DNA from: Xenopus tropicalis
Taxonomy: Eukaryota; Chordata; Amphibia; Anura; Pipidae
Direction of reading: 5' to 3'
NCBI RefSeq assembly: GCF_000004195.4
Contig: NC_030681.2
Location: 25,436,482-25,500,481, forward strand
DNA length: 64,000 nt
Shown piece by piece: positions 11,514 through 22,650 of this stretch (positions within the stretch are counted from its first letter, which is position 1; every line of letters begins with the position of its first letter). The translations under genes were made by a program, and so were the position numbers. The notes beneath the pieces are model-generated. The model was not told the origin of the DNA. It was given only the letters and a program-made list of their open reading frames with translations, and did not search any database.

Positions 11514-12530
11514 TATCACCTTTATTAAAAAAAACACCCCAGAACTGGGGGAACACATAGCACATAGCAACAGTAAAGCACAACACATGAACAAACCCAA
11601 AAAAGAATGTTAGGTATGAAAAGCACTCAGTACTCAGGCATGGAAAAGATGGAACAAGCTCATAACTATGTATTCAATGTAGAAGGTTGTAGAGTTATGT
11701 AAGGAGTGCTAATAGGTGCACGGTGGCAGCACCATGAATCAAGGCTTGGGAAAAGATAAATGCCCTGCCGGAACTGTAGTAAATTACACTCATTTGCTAA
11801 GGAACTTTAAGTTCAAGTTCAAAGTCAGACTTCCAGTAACCATCTTCTGCACCTTGTGTTCAACCATTTCATTTGCTGCTATTGTGATTTACTTGAACAA
11901 AATTAGCCCACTCAGACTGTCTCTAAAATTTCTCATCGGCACAGGAGAAAGGCTTTGCTTTATTTACTGAGCAGTGACAAACTAAAATACTGAATAATAT
12001 CTATATGAACAGACAGACCTCTCTTCCCCTGCTCTAATATTTTTAAGTGAAGAGGTGACTCCCACATAAATAATCTAAGGGCACCCCCAGTGTAGTATCC
12101 TTATCACACTAACAATTTAGTTAGTTATTTAAATGGGATGCTGGAGTGATGCATTTCCCTTACTATGAAATAAATGACCAAAACCAATATCAAAAATACA
12201 CTATGCACACACTGGGGGAACCCACAGACCATTACAAAATGGTGGCTCAAGGTAAACTATGTAAAAGGGCAATATTTACTATATATACAGTATATATATA
12301 TATTTATTCCAGTTTGGTAAGATTCTTCAATAGGCCACTTAATATCATATAAAATATCTGTTGAATAATTATTCATTCTGGGGGTATATGTTTCCTGTAA
12401 TAAATATCTATGGTTCTTTCTGTCACTAAACAGGGCACCGACTGAAAATGAAACCTCTTTGCCTTTCCAACTTCCTTTGGTTCTTGGGATATACTGTGGG
12501 TTGGAGGAGGAAGTAGTTAACGAAATTACT
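11514..12530. other. Unique DNA, no gene recognised
   Basis: An 84-codon plus-strand frame at 11716-11970 lacks a recognisable domain or splice context. A short TA run lies near 12283-12302. Confidence 0.4.
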
Positions 12531-12619
12531 ACAGGTATAGGACCCGTTATCCAGAATGCTCGGGACCAAGGGTATTCCAGATAAGGGGTCTTTCCGTAAT
12601 TTGGATCTCCATACCTTAA

Positions 12620-12903
12620 GGGGCCGATACATTAAAACAAGAGTTTGAATCCCAAATGGGAAAAATTTGGATTGGATACGATAATTTCTGAAGATCGCAA
12701 ATATCATGAAAATGCTTACGAAAAAATCGGAATAGTCACGATAAAATCATATTGGCGATCCTAAAGTCACTTAATTTTCGTACCAGACGATTGTAAACAG
12801 CGGCAGAATCTTTCCGAATTTTTCGCTCAAGCGTACGAAAAAGTCACACAATCGCGAAAAAAACGGCGAAAATACGCTCGGAGCGTTCGAATAAATCTCC
12901 CCC
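12620..12903 (+). mobile_element. Harbinger-type MITE (GGGGCNGAT... ends), TAA duplication
   Basis: TAA at 12617-12619 and 12904-12906 flank a 284-bp insert starting ggggccgatacatt and ending aataaatctccccc. A 3-bp TWA/TAA duplication with GGG ends is typical of PIF/Harbinger. The interior is rich in cgaaaa/ttttcg and resembles 24181-24610 in inverted orientation. The empty site is seen in the copy at 6868. Confidence 0.8.
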
Positions 12904-12929
12904 TAAGTCTACTAAAAAATCACTAAAAC

Positions 12930-13475
12930 ATTAATTAAACCCAATTGGATTGTTTTGCCTCCAATAATGATTATTTATATCTCAGTTGGGATCAATTACA
13001 GGTACTGTTTTATTATTACAGAGAAAAGGGAATCATTTAACCATTAAATAAACCCAATAGGACTGTTCTGCCCCCAATAAGGGGTAATTATATCTTAGTT
13101 GGGATCAAGTACAGGTACTGTTTTATTATTACAGAGAAAAAGGAAATCATTTAACCATTAAATAAACCCAATAGGACTGTTCTGCCCCCAATAAGGGGTA
13201 ATTATATCTTAGTTGGGATCAAGTACAGGTACTGTTTTATTATTACAGAGAAAAGGGAATAATTTAACCATTAAATAAACCCAATAGGACTGTTCTGCCC
13301 CCAATAAGGGGTAATTATATCTTAGTTGGGATCAAGTACAGGTACTGTTTTATTATTACAGAGAAAAGGGAATCATTTAACCATTAAATAAACCCAATAG
13401 GGCTGTTCTGCCCCCAATAAGGGGTAATTATATCTTAGTTGGGATCAATTACAAGGTACTGTTTTATTATTACTG
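12930..13475 (+). repeat. 113-bp tandem array (about five units) inside the MITE
   Basis: The unit runs through cccaataggactgttctgcc, gtaattatatcttagttggg and tactgttttattattacag. Steps of 113 or 114 bp. The first unit is the most diverged, and later units are nearly identical. Confidence 0.88.
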
Positions 13476-13600
13476 AGAAAAAGGAAATCAGTTTTAAAAT
13501 TCTAACTTATTTGATTAAAATGGAGTCTATGGGAGACAGGCTTTCCGTAATTCGTTACTTTGTATAATGAGCTCCTCCTTATCTCAAATCCTGGCTACGG

Positions 13601-14707
13601 GGCAACAGAAAGACAAAAGGTTTTTATATACAGATTTAATTATCTCCATTTAAACAAGCTGTCCTCATTGGGGGTAAAGGTTAAGATAATTATCCATTAG
13701 TTATTTGTAATGGAAGAAAATGAGGAAAATCTAGTTTTTGAAAGAAAAGAACAGGCAGAGTGCATTATCTAACACAAGTTAGTTGTTGTGTTGGTGCATG
13801 TAGGTGTGTACTGCCCCTTTAACCATCTAATGAACTATGATCGCATTTTTCATTATGGTTTGACTGCTTTTTATAGGTTGCTGCCGAGCCTGGCCGTAAA
13901 AGTTCATTTTGTCACACCTAATTTTACATGTAGCACAGGGAATAGAGTTTTATGGTAACTGCAGTCAGAAATCAGTCGCCTTCGCTCTGTTGTGCTACTA
14001 ATTCATCTTGACCTTTAAAAAAGTCATGCACTTAGGAAACATTTATGGGTTTTTGTTTTACATCATTTTTTCTCTCAAAGATCAAGTGAGGCAAACTGTT
14101 TGTATTCTGCAAATTGCCTTCCATAAAGAAATTATATTCATCCTTTCTGGATAAACATTGTTTCCAGGAGTTGGGTTGTCTGACTCAGACCGCCAGGGCC
14201 AGAAGCCTGACGGTGTTTTGGAAATTCTGTAATTATCATGGAACTCGTTAATTATGTTTTTGGTATGTGTCACTAAGCAAGCGTCTTAAAGGAACACAAG
14301 TGCTGAAATAATACTTTATGGGACATGAGAAAACATTCTGTAGTAACCACTTGTGTTTTTGTGTGTGTGTGTCTGTGTGTGTGTGAAAGTGCATACAATA
14401 TATTGCCTATAATGCTTTAACCAGGCTGAAGATCTCCCACAGCCTTTGTTAAAGGAACAAACTTCCAAAAAAAAGCATTTGCAATAAATCTTAGCAAAGG
14501 CTCCCTGGGGGTGAGGCTGCCACATTGGAGTTTAAAGAAGTGGAAGGCATAATGTTAGGCCAGTAAGAGTATGACGTAAGATGGAATGCTTCCACCAGTA
14601 TAAAGTACCCATAAGGGTCCGGTGTCTCCTGGTGGGAGGGCCCCAACTTCCAGGGGCCCTAAAATTAATAATTTGAAAAACAAATGTTTCAGGCCTATAC
14701 TGGGCCC
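13601..14707. other. Unique DNA with short GT run
   Basis: No gene recognised. An imperfect (GT)n lies at about 14353-14386. Near 14613-14660 the phrase ctcctggtgggagggcccc resembles the interior of the GGTCGGACTGG elements at 59091 and 62240, so a fragment of that family may be present. Confidence 0.4.
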
Positions 14708-15310
14708 TTTGTCAAGCCTATTGGGTTTATTTAATGGTTAAATGATTCCCTTTTCTCTGTAATAATAAAACAGTACCTGTACTTGATCCCAACTAAGATA
14801 TAATTACCCCTTATTGGGGGCAGAACAGCCCTATTGGGTTTATTTAATGGTTAAATGATTCCCTTTTCTCTGTAATAATAAAACAGTACCTGTACTTGAT
14901 CCCAACTAAGATATAATTACCCCTTATTGGGGCAGAACAGCCCTATTGGGTTTATTTAATGGTTAAATGATTCCCTTTTCTCTGTAATAATAAAACAGTA
15001 CCTGTACTTGATTCCAACTAAGATATAATTACCCCTTATTGGGGGCAGAACAGCCCTATTGGGTTTATTTAATGGTTAAATGATTCCCTTTTCTCTGTAA
15101 TAATAAAACAGTACCTGTACTTGATTCCAACTAAGATATAATTACCCCTTATTGGGGGCAGAACAATCCTATTGGGTTTAATTACTGTCTAAAAGATTTT
15201 TTTATTTTTTAGTAATGGTAGTAGTACTATGGTATAAGTATGGTGATCCAAAATCTGAAAAGATCCCTTATCCAAAAACCCCAGGTACAGAACATTCTGA
15301 ATAATATATG
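14708..15310 (-). mobile_element. ACAGGTATGGG-family MITE, inverted, with about four 113-bp units
   Basis: Units read as reverse complement (attgggtttatttaatggtt ... gatataattacccctta). The right part (15190-15305) is the diverged outer segment of the family in inverted form. The array begins abruptly at about 14710 with no outer inverted end, so that side was lost. Confidence 0.8.
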
Positions 15311-15474
15311 ATATTAACATGGAAATTACCCTGAAAGCATAAAATGATCATCAGTTTTTTTTAACCAATTTTTCCCAAAACAATTATCAGTAGTAACACA
15401 TCATGAATGTTTTAAAAATGAAATAATCATTAAAATGTTTTCATCCCTAGAATAATGGTTCCTGAGAATTTCAT

Positions 15475-15701
15475 ACAGGTATGGGACCTATTATCCAGAA
15501 TGCTTGGGACCAAGGATATTCCAGATAAGGGGTCTTTCTGTAATTTGGATCTCCATACCTTGCCTACTAAAAAATCAATAAAACATTAAATAAACCCAAT
15601 AGGATGCCAATAGGATTGTTTTGGAGTCTATGGGAGACAGGCTTTCCATAATTCTGGGCTTTCTGGGTAACAGGTTTCTGGATAATGGATCCCATACCTG
15701 C
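15475..15701 (+). mobile_element. ACAGGTATGGG-family MITE, compact deletion copy
   Basis: Both inverted ends are present (acaggtatgggacctattat; ggatcccatacctg), but the centre with the 113-bp unit has been deleted, leaving about 227 bp. Confidence 0.85.
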
Positions 15702-16472
15702 ACCAGTTATTTAAAAAAAATGTCCATTATACTGCTACTCAGCGTGGGTCCTTCCCTAATGTTTCCTCTGTTCATTGTGGGATGACCTTATCTTTCAGTC
15801 TGAATATATCTGAGCAGTTGTATTACACAGAAATTATTTACTATTTTCTCTTTAGAAAGTAGGCAGTCCATGAAAGTCAATATATTGCCTATTACAACTT
15901 CTCTTTAATGATTCTCTACTGTCACTTTCCAGTTTGTAGTTTCTTTCTTTCTTTCTGGATCACTGGACGCCATTTTAACCAGGTATCCAGTCATTTTCTA
16001 GCATACGCATACCCATTTTACAACACTCTGTATATAATTTTTAATTTGTAGGACAGATGAGTATTAAGTACAGATGGAGAATAGAATAAAATAAATGCTT
16101 CTGTTAGACTCACAGTTTTTCATTACTTTGAAAGAGCTTTTTGGTACTTTTTTTGACAACCTGACAACTTATGTAAAAAGGAAATTGCTTAATAAAAGAA
16201 AATATCATTCTAAGCAACTTTCCAGTATAACTTCATTACGTATTATCAACTTAATTTAGGACTAAGGGAAAACACTGGTTACTTTTGACTTACTTGCCTT
16301 GGCTTGGGCACCAATCAGAAGGGTTCCAAGGGTATCCAGGCTTCTATTTTAATGGCGCTATGAAAGGTAATAGGCCCAGCCTCCTCTTATCCTCTTGTAG
16401 ACTGAGGGTGTATCTAATTAGCAGGTATATGTTTACAGTAACACAACAAACATCAATAAATTAAAAAACTAT
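15702..16472. other. Unique DNA, no gene recognised
   Basis: AT-rich sequence without recurring family or credible frame. Confidence 0.4.
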
Positions 16473-16766
16473 GGGGCCCATTCATGAAAGTACGAATCTG
16501 AATCATGAAATACGATTCTTTTTGTTTCAATCCAAAAATTTCGGAACTTTCGTACAACACAAATTGTTGCATGAATTGTCGCAAAGCATGAAAATACGAT
16601 TTTGTCGCACAAGTTGACGCACGAAAATACAATTTTGTCGCACAAATTGTCGCACAACTTGTCACAAAGTACGAAAAAGTCGCAAAAAATATGCACAGTA
16701 CGAAAACTTAGAAAAAATATGATTTTTTTGCATTCGGAAACAATCGTACTTTGATAAATGTTCCCC
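16473..16766 (+). mobile_element. Harbinger-type MITE, TAT duplication
   Basis: TAT at 16470-16472 and 16767-16769 flank a 294-bp element with ends ggggcccattcatgaaagt and actttgataaatgttcccc (inverted, imperfect). The interior repeats gtcgcacaa and acgaaaa motifs. Short minus-strand frames inside it are incidental. Confidence 0.8.
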
Positions 16767-16786
16767 TATGTGTGTTTATCCAAAAA

Positions 16787-17134
16787 TAGGGATGAGCGTA
16801 TTTCTTCGGCAGGCATGGATTCTCAGCGAATTTCCGCATTTCACCATTGGCGAAACTTCAGCAAAAATCTGCAGGAAAAAAATTTGTTGCGCTTCAAAAA
16901 AAGTTGCAGTCCTGTCAAAATGGACACAGTCGCTTCAAAATGGGTGTGGCCATGTCAAAAATAAGCGTGGTCATGTCAAAATGTGTGCGGTCACGTCAAT
17001 ATAGGCGCAGGTGACAAACAAATCATGTGACAAACATGTTTTGCTGATTTTTCACCATTTCGCTAAATTTCCTAGTGTGTCACAAATTTTTTGCTGAAGA
17101 GAAATGGGACAGATTTGCTCATCACTCATCACTA
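16787..17134 (-). mobile_element. TAGTGATGAGCGAAT hAT-type MITE, 8-bp duplication
   Basis: Ends tagggatgagcg and gctcatcacta. Flanks tccaaaaa (16779-16786) and tccataaa (17135-17142) match at 7 of 8. The interior is a stutter of gtcaaaatgg/gcgtggtcatgtcaaaa phrases. It is inverted relative to the copy at 28425. Confidence 0.8.
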
Positions 17135-17142
17135 TCCATAAA

Positions 17143-17756
17143 TAATAACAGTATAAACACTTGGAACAACCTAAAAAGTATTAAATATTGTTGTTTACAA
17201 AAGCGTAACTCTTAGATCTTGTTCAGATGGTGGAAGCCTTAGATGACCTTCCTTTATTTATATAATGGTACCCATTATGCATTCATCTATTTACCCTTTG
17301 GACAATTCTGTTTTAGTTTGGGGTGCTCTGATGTATTTTAATAAATTAGCCATTACATTCAGAAGAAACATAATAACCGGAAGAACATAATGATTCCAAT
17401 TACTTAAAGAACACTTTGAAGTCTGCTCTTCATAGATGATTGTGGTGTGCTCTGAAAGATAAACTCAAAGGAGGACCATGTTGTCAATAATACAGGACAA
17501 AAAGAAATGTGTAGCCTCTAGCATGTGGCGTGCACTCTGTGATCATAGCTGCAATTGTGATAATGAAAAACCATTTTTAGATGAACTGTACATGAATTAA
17601 GATAATAGCCACTTCTTTGGTAGCCCAGTTAATGGCAATTGAAGCTGGCAGAGCTGGGGAATTTTTCAAACTTAGGAAAGTTAATAATAATGTAGATATA
17701 GATGATACCTGGATGAAAATTAAAACACATTTCTGTTTTTACTGAACAGAGATTTG
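17143..17756. other. Unique DNA, no gene recognised
   Basis: AT-rich spacer between two MITEs. No credible frame or recurring family. Confidence 0.4.
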
Positions 17757-17897
17757 CTCCGAACGCTCCGAGCTTATTTTCCGCGACTTTTTGGTCGCTT
17801 TCGCAACTTTTTCGTACTTTGCAACAAAATTTGTGCGACAAAATCGTATTGTCGCGCCGAGTACAAAAGTTTCGGATTCATTCAAGCTTCGGTATCG

Positions 17898-18820
17898 TGA
17901 CTTTCCTTGGGCCGGGTTGGAGCTGCAGAGTGCCATTGAGCCCTATGGGAGACTTTCCTTGGGCCAGGTTGGAGCTGCAGAGTGCCATTGAGCCCTATGG
18001 GAGACTTTCCTTGGGCCGGGTTGGAGCTGCAGAGTGCCATTGAGCCCTATGGGAGACTTTCCTTGGGCCGGGTTGGAGCTGCAGAGTGCCATTGAGCCCT
18101 ATGGGAGACTTTCCTTGGGCCGGGTTGGAGCTGCAGAGTGCCATTGAGCCCTATGGGAGACTTTCCTTGGGCCGGGTCGGAGCTGCAGAGTGCCATTGAG
18201 CCCTATGGGAGACTTTCCTTGGGCCGGGTCGGAGCTGCAGAGTGCCATTGAGCCCTATGGGAGACTTTCCTTGGGCCGGGTCGGAGCTGCAGAGTGCCAT
18301 TGAGCCCTATGGGAGACTTTCCTTGGGCCGGGTCGGAGCTGCAGAGTGCCATTGAGCCCTATGGGTGACTTTCCTTGGGCCGGGTCGGAGCTGCAGAGTG
18401 CCATTGAGCCCTATGGGAGACTTTCCTTGGGCCGGGTCGGAGCTGCAGAGTGCCATTGAGCCCTATGGGAGACTTTCCTTGGGCCGGGTTGGAGCTGCAA
18501 GTGCCATTGAGTCCTATGGGAGACTTTCCTTGGGCCGGGTTGGAGCTGCAGAGTGCCATTGAGCCCTATGGGAGACTTTCCTTGGGCCGGGTTGGAGCTG
18601 CAGAGTGCCATTGAGCCCTATGGGAGACTTTCCTTGGGCCGGGTCGGAGCTGCAGAGCGCCATTGAGCCCTATGGGAGACTTTCCTTGGGCCAGGTTGGA
18701 ACTGCAGAGTGCCATTGAGCCCTATGGGAGACTTTCCTTGGGCCGGGTTGGAACTGCAGAGTGCCATTGAGCCCTATGGGAGACTTTCCTTGGGCCGGGT
18801 TGGAGCTGCAGATTCCTATG
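17898..18820 (+). repeat. 52-bp satellite, about 18 units
   Basis: The landmark tgccattgag recurs at 17931, 17983, 18035 and onward in exact 52-bp steps to 18762, with one 51-bp step at 18451-18502. Variants (gggttgg/gggtcgg, one ctatgggtgac) mark individual units. As 52 is not a multiple of 3, all frames stay open and yield repetitive peptides that should not be annotated. Confidence 0.95.
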
Positions 18821-18997
18821 ATTGATTCCTATGGGAGGCTTCCAAAATCATGCACTGAAGGATCAAAGTCGGAAAGGTTTTCCTGCATTTTACGATCATT
18901 CGTTACGAAAATTTTGTGACTTTCGGATCGCCAATATGATATTATCGTGACTAATACGATTTTTTCGGAAGCATATTCGTGATGTTTGCGATCTTAA

Positions 18998-19512
18998 AGG
19001 AGACATATTAGATAAATGGGGAAAACCCTAATTTTGTAGGCAATTATGAATAATATATGGGGCTGGTTTCACTTTGGGCTAAACATTAATCCTATCTGTA
19101 AAAATGGCCCCTTTATTGGAGCTCCCTATAGATCCTCTCGCTTCTCTGTCGGTGTGTGAAATGGAGAGTGGGCGTGTCCTAACGGTCCCTGCCAGAAGCA
19201 CAGTAGGAGAGGGAGAGCCAATCACAGCCCTGCAGTCACACAAGCACAGACAGGCTTCAGTTCCCTATCAGGTCAGCTTAGCTGCTGATTGGTTCCTATC
19301 CTATGGTGCCTGTACTGAGGGCCGCCGGCTCCCCAGCTCATCCAGAGTATTCAGACTGCAGGAAGTGGAACAGTTGGGCGGGGGCTAGTGAGATTTTGGT
19401 GGAATTTCTCAAAAAATCAGTTCGAAACACAACATTTTTAAGCACAATCCTTCAATATCTAGAGGAGTATAATTCACCGGCACATTCATAATTTTTATAG
19501 GATATGTCTCCT
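18998..19512 (+). mobile_element. TTAA-target (Kolobok-type) MITE, 515 bp, nested
   Basis: TTAA at 18994-18997 and 19513-19516. Inverted ends aggagacatat and atatgtctcct are perfect. Internal landmarks (gggcgtgtcctaacggtccc; tgctgattggttcctatc) match the inverted copy at 45164-45679, which is 516 bp. The 94-codon frame at 19104-19388 and its mate in the other copy arise from shared repeat sequence. Confidence 0.9.
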
Positions 19513-19588
19513 TTAAAAAATGACCGTATCCAATCCGAATTTATCCCATTCGGGATTCGAACTCGTGATTTCATGAATCTGGCCCTTA

Positions 19589-19980
19589 GTGGCACATTTA
19601 CTAAAATGTGATATGGTATCATTTCAAAGTAACAACGATAATTTCTGAAGTTCTAAAATGTCTCAACTAAAATACTACAAAATTTTGTGCCAAAAAGTTT
19701 GTGAACGCCACGAAAACCTTTCTGGCTTTGATGCCTTCCATGTCTGGATTTGGAAGCCTTCCCTAGGACTCAATGGCACTGGACAGATCAAACCTGGTGA
19801 AAAGATAGTCCCCATGAAAGTGTAACCAAAGCGTTATTGAATTCCAAAATGTTCATACTCTTTGTGCAAAGTGTAATTTTTGTAGTGGAAATTTACCGAA
19901 AACCACAGAAAACTCAGAAATGTTCTATAATTTAGAAAAAAATAGGAATATATCTCAAAATTGTTTAGTAAATGGGCCCC
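19589..19980 (+). mobile_element. Diverged Harbinger-type MITE with single-copy precursor of the 52-bp unit
   Basis: Ends ggcacatttactaaaatg and tttagtaaatgggcccc are inverted. The interior contains one diverged copy of the satellite segment at about 19735-19800 (ccttccctaggactcaatgg). It directly follows the satellite-bearing element. A clean 3-bp duplication is not evident. Confidence 0.6.
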
Positions 19981-20137
19981 ATAAACTTGGTAGACAAAAA
20001 CATCAAGTTCACAAGGGAAGATGTGAAAGACAGCAAATGGTTTTTTTGGACTGTACAATAGTTATCAAACAGAGGGGAAACTTAGGGCCACCATATGGGA
20101 TTTGCCTTAACTTGACACTTTTCCCTGTGAATAAGTA

Positions 20138-20663
20138 CCGTATATACTCGAGTATAAGCCGATCCGAATATAAGCCGAGGTACCTAATTTTACCTAAGAA
20201 AACTGGAAAAACTTATTGACTTGAGTATAAGCCTAGGGTGGGAAATGCAGCAGCTACTGCTAAGTTTTAATATTCAAAATAAATACCAATAAAATTACAT
20301 TAATTGAGGCATCAGTGGGGTATATATTTTTAAATATTTATTTCAAAGAAAACAGTGAACTAGCTCTGTAAGCGGAGAAGAGGGTCAACAAAAACAATAT
20401 GAGTACTACCCCATGCTCATTGCACATTGGCAAACTGGCAGCAGACCCAGTCCCGGAGGAGATGTAAGGGGAAATGTATTGCTAGTGGGAGCCTAGGCCA
20501 GGGCACTGGAGGGTCTGGTTGTGGGTGGCCTAATTTGCACATAAAGGAGAGAGGGTGCTAGTCTAGAGGGACCCATGGCACCCGACTCGAGTATAAGCCG
20601 AGGGTGACTTTTTCAGCACATTTTGGGTCCTGAAAAACTAGGCTTATACTCGAGTATATACAG
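20138..20663. mobile_element. TA-target, mariner-like MITE (ends CCGTATATACTCGAGTATAA)
   Basis: TA at 20136-20137 and 20664-20665. The ends ccgtatatactcgagtataa and ttatactcgagtatatacag are inverted. agtataagccgag recurs several times inside (20150-20235 and 20587-20605). 526 bp without coding capacity. TA duplication suggests Tc1/mariner; the family name is not certain. Confidence 0.75.
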
Positions 20664-20665
20664 TA

Positions 20666-22042
20666 CATTTTTGTGGAATTTTACAGCCCCTATTATAGAT
20701 CACATGGCAAATGGGCAATATAATGTAATATACTTTTATAATACAACTGTTTTATTGTGTTTGAACCATTGTCACTATTGACCATTTTCTTGGACTGACA
20801 CCCTTGTAGGAGGCATTGGAGCAGTACCAGGCAGGCTCAAATAGAAGGGAGAATGGCCTTTTGTTTTCCCAGATATGCCTAAAAGTCCAACTTGAAGGTG
20901 AGTTATGATGAATATACAACTTATATATGCTGCCCTAGATATTCTTGAAACTGTGATTGTGTTTTTGAAAGAAACACATTTACACACGGGAAGCACATGC
21001 CTAAGGTGCAAAGCTAGGGGTCCTTGGATATCTACCTCTTCAAACTGCCTTCCCCTAGATTCAGCCTGTCTGAATCTGAAGTCCTGGTGCACAAGTCCCT
21101 TATATGCACACTCGTCAGAGGGCAAGGGGGCTTATTGGGGTGACCACTTGTCTTGGGTGCCCTTAAGCTTAGGCCCAGTCTGATGGAAAATTCCTCCTAT
21201 GCAAACTCCATGCAGATAGTGCCCTGGTCAGAACTAAGTAAATAACCTTATCCTTTCATTTATGTTTATGATATACTTAACTCAGCATCCAAATCCAGCA
21301 GCAACATGGCTGCTCCTTGGGTGGACAAAAGGCCAATAAATAGAGCACATAATACACACATGGTTACTATATAAAAAAATATGCTTATACCTAACATGGA
21401 CCTGGTATTTAGCACCACTATATATATATATTTATAGCACTCATACTTAACTGGTTCTGGGAAATAGGTATAAAGGCCCCTGGATAATGTACATTCTCAG
21501 CATACATTATCAGGCTGTTCAAAGTGAATCAGTGAACTTATCAGACTGAAATCTTACAGTAGCTGTTCTGCTGAACATCATCTGTTACCTAAGTTCAGAA
21601 GGCATGCAGTGTTTACTTTTAACTTAACTGACCTCTTTTCTCCTTGGGTGGCACAACTCAGTGATGTTACTATTGTACTATACACTGGCTCAAACTCTTC
21701 CATAAAACCACACCATGCTCCTAACATTCTGCAGGACTCTCCAATTAATGAGCCATTGGTCATATTTACAGTCTAATTACATATTACAGCTAATAGTTAT
21801 GTTACCAATAAATATACAACCAGTTGTATGATTTTTATATCCTTTGATTCCAGCCTGGCCATTATTAAGGAGTTTGTGTGTCTGCGAGGATTTCTTCTGG
21901 AAAGTCCAGTTTTTTCCAACACTTGACAAATGAACAGCCAGGTCATTTGCTTCTGATCAATCTGACCCTGATAAGGATTCATCCCCTTAATGCAATATCA
22001 TTAAAAATAAATAGATCGGACAATTGAAGCAGTATAGACTAA
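20666..22042. other. Unique DNA, no gene recognised
   Basis: Opposed short frames near 20775-21183 (116 and 92 codons) overlap on both strands without domain evidence. A TA run lies at 21420-21430. Confidence 0.4.
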
Positions 22043-22650
22043 AGGTGGCCATACACTATAAGATCCACTTGTTTCACCAAACGTGCCCCCTTAAGGTAGG
22101 CAATATCATTCTAATCCAATTGTTTGGCCCTAGTATCAAACAATCACATAACAATGAAGGGAAGACAAGCCAGTCTGAGCAAGTACTGCATCAGTGAGCC
22201 ATCCTTCTGTCTGTACAACATCTGGCCACATTTTTGCCAGATGTCAATTGGGTAAACCCATCAGAGGGCCCCATGCACAGGCAGATACACTGCTGAATTG
22301 GTCCCGAATTTCCAGTTTACAGGGCACCTATCACCCTAAATTTGCTTCCCCCCTCCAGAGGTGTGGGCTTATAGGACCTGCACTCTGATTGGGGGAAACA
22401 ATCATTTAAAAAAAAAAATAGTCCCCACCAGTGCTAGGCTGCCGAGACGGAGGTCCCGGTGTGGACAGCCATGTTATTTAGCGTTCCTATGCATATTGAG
22501 CATGACTCCCCACTTGCTCATTATTATGCTAGTGCCACAACATGGCTGCCTGTTGTTTCAACCAACCGGAGTGCAGACTCCGTACCTCTGGTGAGGAAAG
22601 CAATTTTCGGGTGATAGGTGCCCTTTAAATCTGCCCATGTATGCCATAAG
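22043..22650 (+). mobile_element. Diverged GGTGGCCATACAC-family repeat, split by a TTAA-type MITE
   Basis: Begins aaaggtggccatacacta and ends atctgcccatgtatgcc, with an interior (gtttggccctagtatcaaac; gcatcagtgagcc) that is a decayed form of 8255-8545. The element 22320-22624 interrupts it near its right end. Confidence 0.55.
22320..22624 (+). mobile_element. TTAA-type MITE (ends AGGGCACCTATCACCC), nested
   Basis: Left cagggcacctatcaccc and right gggtgataggtgccc are inverted over 15 bp or more. TTAA is intact on the right (22625-22628) and mutated to TTTA on the left. 305 bp, no coding capacity. Confidence 0.75.

Larger units (their letters stand above)
12531..13600 (+). mobile_element. ACAGGTATGGG-family MITE with nested Harbinger-type MITE and five 113-bp units
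   Basis: The left end acaggtataggacccgttat is intact. The host is interrupted at the TAA of its attaagtct-type site by the element 12620-12903, then resumes with agtctactaaaaaatcac. The 113-bp units have landmarks near 12943 (diverged), 13055, 13169, 13282 and 13395. The right end is diverged (about 13540-13600) and the final inverted end is not clear. Confidence 0.8.
17757..19585 (-). mobile_element. Harbinger-type MITE carrying an expanded 52-bp satellite and a nested TTAA element
   Basis: The left outer segment (gaacgctccgagc, then cgactttttggtcg phrases) and the right outer segment (catattcgtgatgtttgcga ... gaatctggccc) belong to the same family as 12620-12903 and 24181-24610. Its middle is an array of about 18 52-bp units, and the right half is split by a TTAA-type MITE. 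The left boundary is approximate because the terminal inverted repeat is eroded there. Confidence 0.65.

Noticed and set aside
10935..11613. Open frames of 129-199 codons encoding Pro/Leu/Ser or Gly/Arg repeats
   Set aside because: All lie in the CT-rich minisatellite, are open on both strands and change register with the 11-bp unit.
17739..18611. Frames with repeated Gly-Arg-Leu-Ser-Leu-Gly or Pro-Arg-Lys-Val-Ser peptides
   Set aside because: By-products of the 52-bp satellite, which cycles through all frames.
19104..19491. Similar frames in 19104-19388 and 45288-45572, as if a conserved protein
   Set aside because: Both lie in copies of one TTAA MITE; the similarity is that of the repeat, not protein conservation.
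19540..19575. tRNA-like phrase gggattcgaactcgtgattt (T-arm-like)
   Set aside because: It is part of the Harbinger-type MITE end, recurring in sister copies; no acceptor, D or anticodon arm is present.
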